From Pedobacter cryoconitis (lineage in GTDB: Bacteria > Bacteroidota > Bacteroidia > Sphingobacteriales > Sphingobacteriaceae): DNA of 64,000 nt. Made by a program: the position numbers and the translations under genes. Shown piece after piece: positions 45,067-52,742 of the stretch (its first letter is position 1; each line of letters opens with the position of its first letter). The notes under the pieces were generated by a model. It was not told where the DNA came from, made no database searches, and saw only the letters and a program-made list of their open reading frames with translations. The DNA lies in NCBI RefSeq assembly GCF_003259615.1, contig NZ_QLLR01000001.1, positions 598,491-662,490 on the forward strand. The letters are read 5' to 3'.

Positions 45067-46374
45067 ATGACTTCAATTCAAAACAATTGGAAATGGCTTA
45101 TTGCGGCCATCTTACCATTAACATTTACAGCTTGTAAAAAAGACTCCGTAACCCCTCCAATCAGTAACAAAACAACAATCACCGTAGAAAACGTATTGAA
45201 CTCAAGCAGTCTTGTCGAATCAGGTACTTTTCAGGGCACAGGTACGCCTCCTGTTATACTTCCCGGACAAACTGTTTCCTTTCGCTTTTCCGCTTCTATC
45301 GGGCAGGCTGTAACCTTCTCTAGTATGTATGGCTGGTCTAACGACTTGTTCTTTGCACCAGCAAATCCGGGGATTGCGCTTTATGACCAGAATAAAAAAC
45401 CAATTGAAGGTGATGTTTCGACACAAATCAAACTATGGGATAATGGGACCCGCGTAAATCAGACACCAGGTGCGAACGTTGTTCATCCAGGTATAGCAGA
45501 AAATAATGCAATTACAGAAGTGAACGGAAAAGACGCTCAGGGCAATACTTATCTTCCAGCATCATCCCTGGTTAAAGCAACTCTAAAATATGAAGGTGAT
45601 TCTTATTTCACTTTGACTTTACAGAATACTTCGGGTGGTACCGCTAACGAAACTCCTTTAAGTCCTGGTGTGTGGGCAGTCTCTTACATCGCAGGTGGTA
45701 AATTGCTTAATTCAGCACCTATTTTTACCAGCGGACAGCCAACAGCCAATGGCTTGACGCAACTTGCTGAAGCAGGAAATAATGCGCCACTTTATACTTA
45801 TATCAAAAGTAATACCGGGATCTTCACTCCACTATCTCCAATTTTAGTTGTTGTGTATAACGGTATAGACAACCCAATTTTCAAAACCGGCGAAAAAGAC
45901 CGTAATGAAGGATTAAAAGATCTGGCTCAACAAGGAAATGCGACTTTATTGGCCGCAGCATTAAAAGGCAGGCCAGGGGTTAAAAACGTATATGTATTAC
46001 CAGCACCAAACTCAACAGTTCTGCTTCCAATAATATTCAACCAATCAGGAGGAGCTGTTTCACAGGAACTTTCAGTAGCTAAAGGTGATCGTATTGCTAT
46101 TGCAACGATGTATGGTTTTTCAAATGACTGGTTTTTTGCTTCATCAGAAAACGGTTCTGATGCCACACAAACAGCAGATATTTCAAGTTCTATCAAGTTA
46201 TATGATAATGGCACTGCTGTTGATCAGTTTCCTGGCGCAGGAAATAACCAGTTCAATTTAGGCGGAGCTACTGCATCACAAAGTAATGTGATTGCCGGGG
46301 TACCAAATCCAAATCAGTTTACAACTTTACCTGCAATTACCGATATGATTAAGGTGAAAATTAATGTGAATTAA
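45067..46374 (+). CDS. Lipoprotein with two spondin-type domains
   Basis: A 435-residue lipoprotein: an N-terminal signal with lipobox FTAC at about residues 19-22, then two copies of a spondin N-like domain. Copy 1 has VTFSSMYGWSNDLFFAP and IKLWDNGTRVNQTPG; copy 2 has IATMYGFSNDWFFAS and IKLYDNGTAVDQFPG. The repeat suggests internal duplication. Function unknown; it would be surface- or periplasm-anchored. Monocistronic with a terminator. Confidence 0.9.
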   Translation: MTSIQNNWKWLIAAILPLTFTACKKDSVTPPISNKTTITVENVLNSSSLVESGTFQGTGTPPVILPGQTVSFRFSASIGQAVTFSSMYGWSNDLFFAPANPGIALYDQNKKPIEGDVSTQIKLWDNGTRVNQTPGANVVHPGIAENNAITEVNGKDAQGNTYLPASSLVKATLKYEGDSYFTLTLQNTSGGTANETPLSPGVWAVSYIAGGKLLNSAPIFTSGQPTANGLTQLAEAGNNAPLYTYIKSNTGIFTPLSPILVVVYNGIDNPIFKTGEKDRNEGLKDLAQQGNATLLAAALKGRPGVKNVYVLPAPNSTVLLPIIFNQSGGAVSQELSVAKGDRIAIATMYGFSNDWFFASSENGSDATQTADISSSIKLYDNGTAVDQFPGAGNNQFNLGGATASQSNVIAGVPNPNQFTTLPAITDMIKVKINVN

Positions 46375-46393
46375 AAGCATATCAGTTATTTAC

Positions 46394-46423
46394 GAAGCCG
46401 TTTCTATTCTTAGAAACGGCTTC
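46394..46423 (+). terminator. Terminator after the spondin-domain gene
   Basis: GAAGCCGTTTCTA and TAGAAACGGCTTC form a near-perfect stem with a 4-base loop 20 bases after the stop. Confidence 0.85.
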
Positions 46424-46899
46424 ATAAATTTTATTTATTAAACGAATTATAGCACAGATTTGTTCAATAATAGTAAATCACCAACACCACCTTGTTTTTA
46501 ATTTAAAACATATATATATTTAAAATAAGGAAGTTAAGCCTGAAATAATTCCTGGTTACAAAATTCGCGGTTAAACTATTCCCTCCAATCTGAATAAGCT
46601 TTCAAGAATCTTATCCTTTCACATTTCTGTTTTCAGACCAGAAATTACTACGATTTATCAAATAACGAGTAACAGATAATTCGCTATCACAGCATTATCT
46701 ATCATTCCTATTTACCAATAAATCAAATAGTTATTACCAACTTCAAAATTTAATTCTCCAGATCAAAACAGATGGCATTAATTTTGTCGTCAAATTTTAT
46801 TTATCTGATAAAATAAATAAATTTTAACAATACAATAAATAAACCAAAATAAATATACTATTGTTTACATAACCCAATTAACCTCTAAACACAAACAAC
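46424..46899. other. AT-rich 476-base intergenic region
   Basis: No ORF with coding character was seen on either strand. The region is AT-rich with more C than G on the plus strand. A TAATTTTG promoter-like element lies at 46779-46786, which would give a leader of about 105 bases for the small membrane protein gene downstream. Confidence 0.6.
46779..46786 (+). promoter_or_regulatory. -7 promoter element for the small membrane protein pair (TAATTTTG)
   Basis: TAATTTTG matches TAnnTTTG, 113 bases before the ATG at 46900. No -33 match at the usual distance. Confidence 0.35.
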
Positions 46900-47373
46900 A
46901 TGGAAAACTACAAATACTTTGAACAGGATGGCAGTAAATATCATTTGAAAGCACAATTCGTATTTATTGGCTTTCTGGGTGGCCTTTTCCTGATAGGAGG
47001 ACTTGTTCTTGCCTTTACAGTAGGCGCAACTGATAAAGCCAACAGATGGGTTGGTTATGGTTTGGCAATACTCGGTGCGATGGTCTTACTCCGCCTTACC
47101 TCAAAAACTGCCATCGACATGGAATCCCGCCAGGTACTTCTAAAAAGGAACCTGTTTGCTTCCGAGGTGGCCTATAGTCTGGACTATTTCGAAACTTTTC
47201 TAGTTGCCAAAACTGTGTCAGTATTTGGAATGACGATGAATGCAACCGCAACTATGGTTTTAAACATCGACGGAAAAGAGAAAAATCTAATGTTGAACCA
47301 ATCCTTATTTTCCACAGTACCACTCAATAACATGATTAATGAGGCGCTGCATATCATGAAAATTGAAGATTAA
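46900..47373 (+). CDS. Small membrane protein, PH-like, unknown
   Basis: A 157-residue protein with two membrane helices (residues about 21-43 and 50-66) followed by a beta-rich soluble part (SRQVLLKRNLFASEVAYSLDYFETFLV). It resembles proteins with two helices and a PH-like domain. I do not recognise a family. It is 16 bases before a second gene with the same plan, so both are probably an operon. Confidence 0.75.
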   Translation: MENYKYFEQDGSKYHLKAQFVFIGFLGGLFLIGGLVLAFTVGATDKANRWVGYGLAILGAMVLLRLTSKTAIDMESRQVLLKRNLFASEVAYSLDYFETFLVAKTVSVFGMTMNATATMVLNIDGKEKNLMLNQSLFSTVPLNNMINEALHIMKIED

Positions 47374-47389
47374 ATAGAAAAGAAGAAAT

Positions 47390-47872
47390 ATGGCGCTTTA
47401 TAACCTGGAAATCTCGGATGGTCAGTTCAGTATTCAACCCAACCTGAGTTATTATACTAAAATTAAGATCTTTTTAGCAGGAATATTTTTATGCTTTGCA
47501 GTCGTTCCGTTCGTACCTATTGCTCATGACATAAAATTTGTACTGTATTTAATTGGCGGAGGGCTCTGCTTTTATGTAGTCTATGAATTCCTGTTTTTAG
47601 CGAATGTAAAAATCATTTTTGACCAAAGCACCCGGAAAGTATATAAAAAGATACCCGGAATTTACACAAAAACACTGATGGACTTTGAAGAAATCAGGTT
47701 GGTCAATGATACAAGTTATGGTCTATTGGTATATACTATTGGCGCTAAGAGCACGCGTTTTGTGAAAAACTATCCAATCAGCGAGCCATTTTCAGATACG
47801 AAGAAAGGGCATAGAGAACAGTTAGAGTTTGAAACCACAATACTCGAACCTTTAATGGAGTTTGTGAAATAA
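47390..47872 (+). CDS. Small membrane protein, PH-like, unknown
   Basis: A 160-residue protein with two membrane helices (residues about 27-45 and 50-68) and a soluble beta-rich tail (VKIIFDQSTRKVYKKIPGIYTKTLMDFEEIRLV). The layout matches the preceding gene although sequence similarity is weak. Function unknown. A perfect palindromic terminator follows, shared with the convergent Ppx/GppA-like gene. Confidence 0.75.
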   Translation: MALYNLEISDGQFSIQPNLSYYTKIKIFLAGIFLCFAVVPFVPIAHDIKFVLYLIGGGLCFYVVYEFLFLANVKIIFDQSTRKVYKKIPGIYTKTLMDFEEIRLVNDTSYGLLVYTIGAKSTRFVKNYPISEPFSDTKKGHREQLEFETTILEPLMEFVK

Positions 47873-47887
47873 CTATCCCCTGTCCCC

Positions 47888-47938
47888 TTTTAAAATCATT
47901 ACCATTTTAAAACGACTATCTTTTTAAAATCATCAGCC
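47888..47938. repeat. 17-base tandem repeat, three copies
   Basis: Three units starting TTTTAAAA at 47888, 47905 and 47922, each exactly 17 bases and diverging at the 3' half. They lie just before the terminator. Confidence 0.6.
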
Positions 47939-47941
47939 TTC

Positions 47942-47989
47942 AAAAAAGAAAGCTGCCTTGTCATTAATGACAAGGCAGCTTTCTTTTTT
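47942..47989. terminator. Strong bidirectional terminator
   Basis: A perfect inverted repeat of 22 bases per arm (CAAGGCAGCTTTC core) around a TTAA loop, with A/T runs on both flanks, between convergent genes. Confidence 0.92.
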
Positions 47990-48003
47990 GAAATTTTGTA
48001 AGC

Positions 48004-49005
48004 TTATTTAACTGACAATAAGAAACCAATTGTAAAATTAGCATCCCAGTCAAAAACGAAAGTATCACAATGCGTTGCATACTTGATCGCTTTGTAAATA
48101 TTTACACCACTTTTAATCTTTACCTTATCAGTATTATACTTTTCAGGATTATTTAATACTGTAAATCTTTCCTCTCCATTACGCGTTTGTTTAGCCAGTT
48201 CAAACGGAACACCGCCAATGATAAAACAAACCTCACGCTTAGCCGAAGGGATCTTTTCTGCAATCGCTTTAACCTGATCATAAACTGCAGCATCTTTTAA
48301 ATCCTTCTCATAATACTTCGCTCCCGGGGCCTCAGCAGATTTAACAATGCCATCCATCCAGGAAATCTTAGTATTACCAGAACCAATATCAACTACAAAA
48401 GAGTTATCATAATAAGAAGCAGGCAATACACATTTTAAAGCCAGTTTACCTTCCTGCTCCGCAGTAACCAAATTCACTACATAGCCCATTTTCTTCAATT
48501 CAGAAGTAATGGCAGCAGTTTTAGGTTCTTTTTGTGCACCAGAGCTAATCACAAAATGTATGTTCTTAGACTTTACGCCCTTATCAAACATAGCACCTAT
48601 ATAATCTTTTAATCCAGTACGAATATCAGTTGTAGTTGCCATCCCCTCATACACAAAAGATTTCCCAAAATCCTTAGAGATAATCTCCCAGCGCTTTTCC
48701 TTATCAATATTAACTACAAAAGAATTAAAGCCAGAAGCACCTACTTCAACCACACCTTTGTACTCCCCATTAACTGGCTTTTCAGGTGTATAATTGAAAC
48801 TACGCTTTTCATCACTCGTTGCGGAAGAAGAACCCGAAGTACTTGTACTACGGCTAATACCAGTACTATCCTGAGTTGTTTTAGTGGCCGGACCATCCAG
48901 TTTACCACTTTCAGATGCCCAGTAACCTAACCCTATAATTGGAATCGCAATTATTATTGCTTTAATTGGCCAGCGTAATCTGCCCCATGTAGATTTCTCT
49001 TCCAT
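48004..49005 (-). CDS. Membrane-anchored Ppx/GppA-like protein
   Basis: A 333-residue protein with one N-terminal membrane helix (residues about 12-28), a Ser/Thr-rich linker (about 33-62) and an ASKHA-type domain. Ppx/GppA-like marks are VVEVGASGFNSFVVNI (phosphate loop 1), TAEQEGKLAL (as the SGEEEARL-type catalytic segment) and FVVDIGSGNTKISW (phosphate loop 2). Ppx/GppA enzymes degrade polyphosphate or pppGpp; whether this one is active is unknown. The domain would lie outside the cytoplasm if the N-terminus is inside. Last gene of a three-gene run. Confidence 0.75.
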   Translation of the reverse strand: MEEKSTWGRLRWPIKAIIIAIPIIGLGYWASESGKLDGPATKTTQDSTGISRSTSTSGSSSATSDEKRSFNYTPEKPVNGEYKGVVEVGASGFNSFVVNIDKEKRWEIISKDFGKSFVYEGMATTTDIRTGLKDYIGAMFDKGVKSKNIHFVISSGAQKEPKTAAITSELKKMGYVVNLVTAEQEGKLALKCVLPASYYDNSFVVDIGSGNTKISWMDGIVKSAEAPGAKYYEKDLKDAAVYDQVKAIAEKIPSAKREVCFIIGGVPFELAKQTRNGEERFTVLNNPEKYNTDKVKIKSGVNIYKAIKYATHCDTFVFDWDANFTIGFLLSVK

Positions 49006-49049
49006 ATTCTTTTTTTATATTTTGTTGTTAATAATTCAATTTAAGACTG

Positions 49050-49195
49050 CCCTTTTAAAGCCAGTTCTCCAGCTTTAAGTCAAATCTGGTTTTTATATAT
49101 TTAAGCCGTTTTAGCTCTAATCCAGCTATATCTTTAATCCCGTTTTCTATTTAACCCGGTTTTATCTCTAATCCCGTTTTACACCTCTAATCCAG
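49050..49195. repeat. Degenerate short tandem repeat array (about 17-base period)
   Basis: Reading the plus strand, units around TCTAATCC/TTTAATCCC/TTTAACCC each followed by a T-run recur with AA steps at about 49083, 49103, 49119, 49136, 49153, 49170 and 49189, spacing 16-20 bases. The first copy contains the stop codon of the gene at 49187-50296. They fill the gap between the two genes. Confidence 0.6.
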
Positions 49196-50296
49196 CAAAG
49201 TAAAACCCTTGTCCACTTTTTCTTCCGCTTTCAATTCATAAGCAGCATCCGACATCTGACTAACATTAAGCATTTTAAGATTACGCTGATCCACTTTTTG
49301 GATGAACTCTTCCAACTCACCTTGTGTAGGTGCACCACCCACAGTGATATTATTGTTCTGATCCAGGAAATCAAGATTAGAACGGATGGAAGCAATATTC
49401 TGACTGATTGCTCCGGTTGCCGCATTCATTGCCTCCTGAAATACCCAGCTGTCTTTGATATTAAAGACTTCTGCTAAACCATCGGTTGCATTCTTCATTT
49501 TCTGGGTCGCTTCCAATTTCTTGGAAATGATAGAAATACTACTATCAAGCGTGCTCACATAAATACGGGCAGCACTTTCATTGTCTTTCAGAACTTCCAG
49601 TACTTTGGCAAATTGATTGGCATACTGAACGTAGCTTCTGGCATTCTGTTCTTCCGACTCTCCCTCTTTTCCTAATAAAAATGCTTTAGTACGTGTTTCT
49701 TTCGCATCCCTGCCATATCCATTTGCTTTTTCTGTATTGTTATTGGCCGCTTCTTGTTTTCCTTTTTCATCCAGGTTAGCCGCCTCAACCGTAAAGCGCT
49801 TTGCATAGGTATATTTTTCCTCTGCTGTTTTCTGAGCAGTCTCTCCACTTTGGATCATATCAATACGCACACCGTCTACATTGGTAATCTTCTCTTTTAC
49901 CCGCTTCAAAGTATCTTTAGCATCTTTTGATAACAATTGCAATGTTTCAATCGGATTGTTGCGGATAATGGCCTTTTCCCCTTTAAAAATCAGGATCGTC
50001 CCCAGACGGTGCAGTAAAGCAATAATTTTTGGTGCCAATAACAATAGCACAATCAGGATAATACTAAAAATTACCAGCAGAATGCTTTTAGCAGCATATT
50101 CCAACATTAATGGCAGGAATTTAAAAAAGGCAAAAGCTCCGCCTAAAACAATGACCCAGAAAAAAATATTAGCCATTGTCTTTTTGGCTTCTGGTGTTTG
50201 CATCTGGCTGGGTAAATGATCACCCAGCACCTGGAATATCGGCAACTGGCTTTTCAGTTCGGCCGGTATGTTTACAAATTGGGACTTATTTTCCAT
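49187..50296 (-). CDS. Two-helix membrane protein with long helical domain, unknown
   Basis: A 369-residue protein. Residues about 41-62 and 68-92 are adjacent membrane helices (IFFWVIVLGGAFAFF and ILLVIFSIILIVLLLLA). The rest is mainly charged helix (KDAKDTLKRVKEKI, EEKYTYAKRFTVEAANLDEKGKQEA), loosely PspA-like, with an acidic C-terminus. I cannot place it in a family. It lies between the coiled-coil gene (8 bases upstream) and the Ppx/GppA-like gene, all on the minus strand. Confidence 0.75.
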   Translation of the reverse strand: MENKSQFVNIPAELKSQLPIFQVLGDHLPSQMQTPEAKKTMANIFFWVIVLGGAFAFFKFLPLMLEYAAKSILLVIFSIILIVLLLLAPKIIALLHRLGTILIFKGEKAIIRNNPIETLQLLSKDAKDTLKRVKEKITNVDGVRIDMIQSGETAQKTAEEKYTYAKRFTVEAANLDEKGKQEAANNNTEKANGYGRDAKETRTKAFLLGKEGESEEQNARSYVQYANQFAKVLEVLKDNESAARIYVSTLDSSISIISKKLEATQKMKNATDGLAEVFNIKDSWVFQEAMNAATGAISQNIASIRSNLDFLDQNNNITVGGAPTQGELEEFIQKVDQRNLKMLNVSQMSDAAYELKAEEKVDKGFTLLD

Positions 50297-50304
50297 CGTA
50301 ATTT

Positions 50305-51015
50305 TTAGTTTATATTGGTTTGGATTATGTTAAGTGCATTTTTAATATCAGTGATCACTTCCGCAACTGCCGTGTTCCCAACGGCAATTTTTGCATCTAT
50401 ATCTTTCAGCTGAGGTTCATATTTACTGTTGATTTCTTTAAGTTCTTTTTGTCTGGAGCCCAGCTTTTCACGCAACTCTTCCATATTCTGTTCAAGCCGC
50501 TGGATTTCCGCAGTCAGGCTCGCCTTTTCTGCTACCTGATTCTGCTCAATGTTCTCCTTTTGCAGTTGTTTTTGACTTGTTTCCTTATCAATAACCCTTT
50601 GCAGCCCGGCCGCATAATTCTGACCCGTCCTGACCAGTTTATCCTTATCCAGAGTTTTATCTACATACTTCAAAGAAGTAAAAGCCGCTTTTATAGAGCC
50701 CGCATCCACACTGCCCATTTCAGCAGCAGCATTCCAAACTTCAAAAAAGTCCAAACCCGGTTCATTAATCCTTTCCAATATTTCCAGCACTTTAAGCTTC
50801 ATCTGCTTGACATCTGTCGGCGGCAGATCAGAAGTATTTTGTGTTAGATTAGTCTGAGGGTTGTTAGTTACACTTTCACCTTTTTTAGTTTCCGTCACCG
50901 GGGGTGCAACTGCCTGTTTTGATTCCGGGACAAACGGCTCAGGGCTGTCCTCAAAGATTAATTTCTTTAAGCTTCTTAAAATCCCAAAGGAGTTATTAGC
51001 TGATTCCTCACTCAT
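50305..51015 (-). CDS. Coiled-coil protein, unknown
   Basis: A 236-residue soluble protein. Residues 1-65 are polar and Pro/Thr-rich (SPEPFVPESKQ, TNNPQTNLTQNTSDL); residues about 66-125 form a small helical domain; residues about 130-205 are a strong coiled coil (LQKENIEQNQVAEKASLTAEIQ, RLEQNMEELREKLGSRQKELKE). No signal peptide. First gene of the three-gene run; 8 bases to the next. Function unknown. Confidence 0.75.
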   Translation of the reverse strand: MSEESANNSFGILRSLKKLIFEDSPEPFVPESKQAVAPPVTETKKGESVTNNPQTNLTQNTSDLPPTDVKQMKLKVLEILERINEPGLDFFEVWNAAAEMGSVDAGSIKAAFTSLKYVDKTLDKDKLVRTGQNYAAGLQRVIDKETSQKQLQKENIEQNQVAEKASLTAEIQRLEQNMEELREKLGSRQKELKEINSKYEPQLKDIDAKIAVGNTAVAEVITDIKNALNIIQTNIN

Positions 51016-51243
51016 AATTAAATTTATCTGTTACGAAAATAACAAAAAACAGAGATAACCAGCTGATTTATTTAACAAGGTATTTTACCCGAAAAACATG
51101 ACCTGATTTTGCCGTTATTTTATAAAAAAGAATACTAAAGAAAGGGATTTCAGCACAGCAACGGCACTCATTAATAATCGTGCTAAATGATGCAATAATA
51201 TTGAATGATAAAAATACTGCTGATGAAAAGATAACTTATAACT

Positions 51244-51268
51244 CACCCTCAGCTAAACGCTGAAGGTG
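51244..51268. other. Hairpin upstream of the three-gene module
   Basis: CACCCTCAGC and GCTGAAGGTG pair (one mismatch) around TAAAC. It lies 31 bases after the stop of the 138-residue gene and may end its transcript, although no T-run follows. Confidence 0.4.
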
Positions 51269-51298
51269 GTTATGTCACGGCCGTATCGAAGAAATACG

Positions 51299-51715
51299 TT
51301 ATTTTTCTTTCACTGCACACTCTTTCACCTGTGCATTGGTTAAAGTAATCCAGCTTTCCTGCTCCGATACATTTGTACCAAGCAAAACTTTCTGATCTTT
51401 TTGTAATTGGCTTTCAAGGCGCAGGAGTAAATCATCTGGTATTGCCTTATTTAAGATCCTGACTGGTTCATCCAGCGCATCTGTTTTCAATTCCAGATCA
51501 TAAATTCCTGAAGCTAATGTTTTACAAATTACAAGCTCCACCGCCTTGTCATGTGTTATGTTCTTTAAAGCTGTAAAAGCATTCACAACTTGTTCCGCAT
51601 GATCAGCTTTAAAGCCAAGCATCAGTATCGTACCTAATTCAGCACTTTCGTCATCATTTGATACATATATTTTTTCAGTCTCCGCGAGGATTGATTCTAT
51701 AACTAACCTGTCCAT
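51299..51715 (-). CDS. Small soluble protein, unknown
   Basis: A 138-residue soluble protein I do not recognise. It has an acidic start (ESILAETEKIYVSNDDESAELGTIL), a helical middle (DHAEQVVNAFTALKNITHDKAVELVICKTLASGIYDLEL) and a C-terminus with one Cys pair-less cysteine. Codon use looks like its neighbours. It lies 283 bases upstream of, and on the same strand as, the coiled-coil/Ppx-like run, but a hairpin separates them. Confidence 0.7.
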   Translation of the reverse strand: MDRLVIESILAETEKIYVSNDDESAELGTILMLGFKADHAEQVVNAFTALKNITHDKAVELVICKTLASGIYDLELKTDALDEPVRILNKAIPDDLLLRLESQLQKDQKVLLGTNVSEQESWITLTNAQVKECAVKEK

Positions 51716-51760
51716 AATTTAATTTTTTAGAAATCTATACCTTAAAAAGGAATGAAAAGA

Positions 51761-51886
51761 CTTATTGTTTGGTTAAAGATTAAATATAAAAGCTCGTTTA
51801 CTATAATATTCAATACATTGAAATCCATAGACATCCAACTTACGTAAACAAGAAGGTAAACCACCTTCCTTAAACCAAACAATAAG
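51761..51886. repeat. Long inverted repeat (14-base perfect arms) around 98 AT-rich bases
   Basis: CTTATTGTTTGGTT at 51761-51774 is exactly complementary to AACCAAACAATAAG at 51873-51886. A smaller hairpin (GAAGGT/ACCTTC) lies inside at 51852-51868. The right arm ends at the base before the ATG of a 41-codon ORF. Confidence 0.7.
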
Positions 51887-52012
51887 ATGAATACAATATT
51901 ATATATGGTATATAACATTAAAATAGGATTATCAGAAATTATGATCATTCTACTGGCACTACTTGTTATCTTTTTAGTGATGCGTAATCTTATCGCTCCG
52001 CCTAAATACTAA
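51887..52012 (+). CDS. Possible 41-residue single-helix membrane peptide
   Basis: ORF from ATG to TAA with N-terminal MNTILYMVYNIKIGL and a hydrophobic stretch IMIILLALLVIFLV, ending in a basic/Pro tail (RNLIAPPKY). The order hydrophobic helix then positive tail fits a small membrane protein. It starts directly after the right arm of an inverted repeat that could hide its start. Very short and without known relatives, so it may be chance; an inner ATG at 51941 is an alternative start. Confidence 0.35.
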   Translation: MNTILYMVYNIKIGLSEIMIILLALLVIFLVMRNLIAPPKY

Positions 52013-52133
52013 CTCCAGCGATATTAACTCCAACAACCCTAACTTCAGCAATACTAACAATAACAATACTAACTATAACAATACTAATCACAATAATATC
52101 AATCACTGCAATACCAGCCACCACAAATTCTAA
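52013..52133. repeat. G-poor degenerate tandem repeat, 15-base period
   Basis: Units of CAATACTAACAATAA start at 52049, 52064 and 52079, with decayed copies on both sides (another CAATACC at 52109). The plus strand is almost free of G. Confidence 0.6.
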
Positions 52134-52136
52134 CCT

Positions 52137-52168
52137 AAAAAAAATGCCTTCTTTACAGAAAGCATTTC
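52137..52168 (-). terminator. Terminator after OsmC gene
   Basis: On the minus strand AAATGCTTTCT pairs with AGAAGGCATTT and a run of eight T follows. Confidence 0.8.
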
Positions 52169-52216
52169 ATAGAAACCGTTTCAACAGTTCCTTAAAATAT
52201 CAGGTTGACTATTCTT

Positions 52217-52627
52217 TTAAACTAACGTAGCTTCCAGAGAGATAGCCACATTATAGGCCTTACTTACCGGGCAGTTTTCTTTTGCGCCAGCAGCAATTTC
52301 CTGAAATTGTTCTTCTGTAATACCAGGGATAGTTGCTTTTAGTACCAGGTTAGAACTGGTGATCACTCCGTTATCTAAAGATACTGTTCCTTTAGTTTCC
52401 AGTGACGTTGGGTTAAAACCAGCTTCAGTCAAATCAAGACTTAATTTCATGGTAAAACATCCTGCGTGTGCAGCTGCCATCAGTTCTTCTGGATTAGTAC
52501 CTACACCATCCTCAAAACGGCTGCTAAATGAATATTGAGTTTGGTTTAGTACAGTGCTGTCAGTTGTTAAATGACCTTTACCTTCTTTAATTGTGCCATT
52601 CCAAACGGCTGTTGCATTACGTTTCAT
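52217..52627 (-). CDS. OsmC-family peroxiredoxin
   Basis: A 136-residue OsmC protein that reduces organic hydroperoxides. The two catalytic cysteines are in AAAHAGCFTMKLSL and KENCPVSKAYNV. Sequence begins with the OsmC-type AVWNGTIKEGKG. Monocistronic with a terminator. Likely induced by oxidative or osmotic stress in other bacteria; no operator was seen here. Confidence 0.93.
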   Translation of the reverse strand: MKRNATAVWNGTIKEGKGHLTTDSTVLNQTQYSFSSRFEDGVGTNPEELMAAAHAGCFTMKLSLDLTEAGFNPTSLETKGTVSLDNGVITSSNLVLKATIPGITEEQFQEIAAGAKENCPVSKAYNVAISLEATLV

Positions 52628-52742
52628 CTGTTTAGTTTTAATTGTTTATTTTTTGTCAGATGAACCCCTGATAAATCAAAGGTTCCTATCATTTTGTTCT
52701 ATTAAATAATATTACAAAATCCTGCTCACTATTAAAGACAGT

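Larger units (their letters stand above)
51716..52216. other. 501-base region with inverted repeat, micro-ORF and tandem repeat
   Basis: Between the 138-residue gene and OsmC lie an inverted repeat pair (51761-51774 and 51873-51886), a 41-codon ORF with a membrane helix (51887-52012), a G-poor tandem repeat (52013-52133) and the OsmC terminator (52137-52168). No larger gene with coding character was seen. Confidence 0.6.

Noticed and set aside
49050..49195. Repeat array considered as CRISPR
   Set aside because: Units are too short and variable, spacing is 16-20 bases with no spacers, and no cas genes are present.
48004..51715. Anti-phage defence island
   Set aside because: No nuclease, reverse transcriptase, helicase, STAND or toxin-antitoxin pattern; the genes look like membrane or stress functions.
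51742..51948. 68-codon hydrophobic ORF on the minus strand
   Set aside because: It runs through the inverted repeat and antisense to the micro-ORF; its make-up (Ile, Leu, Phe, Asn) is what AT-rich noncoding DNA gives by chance.
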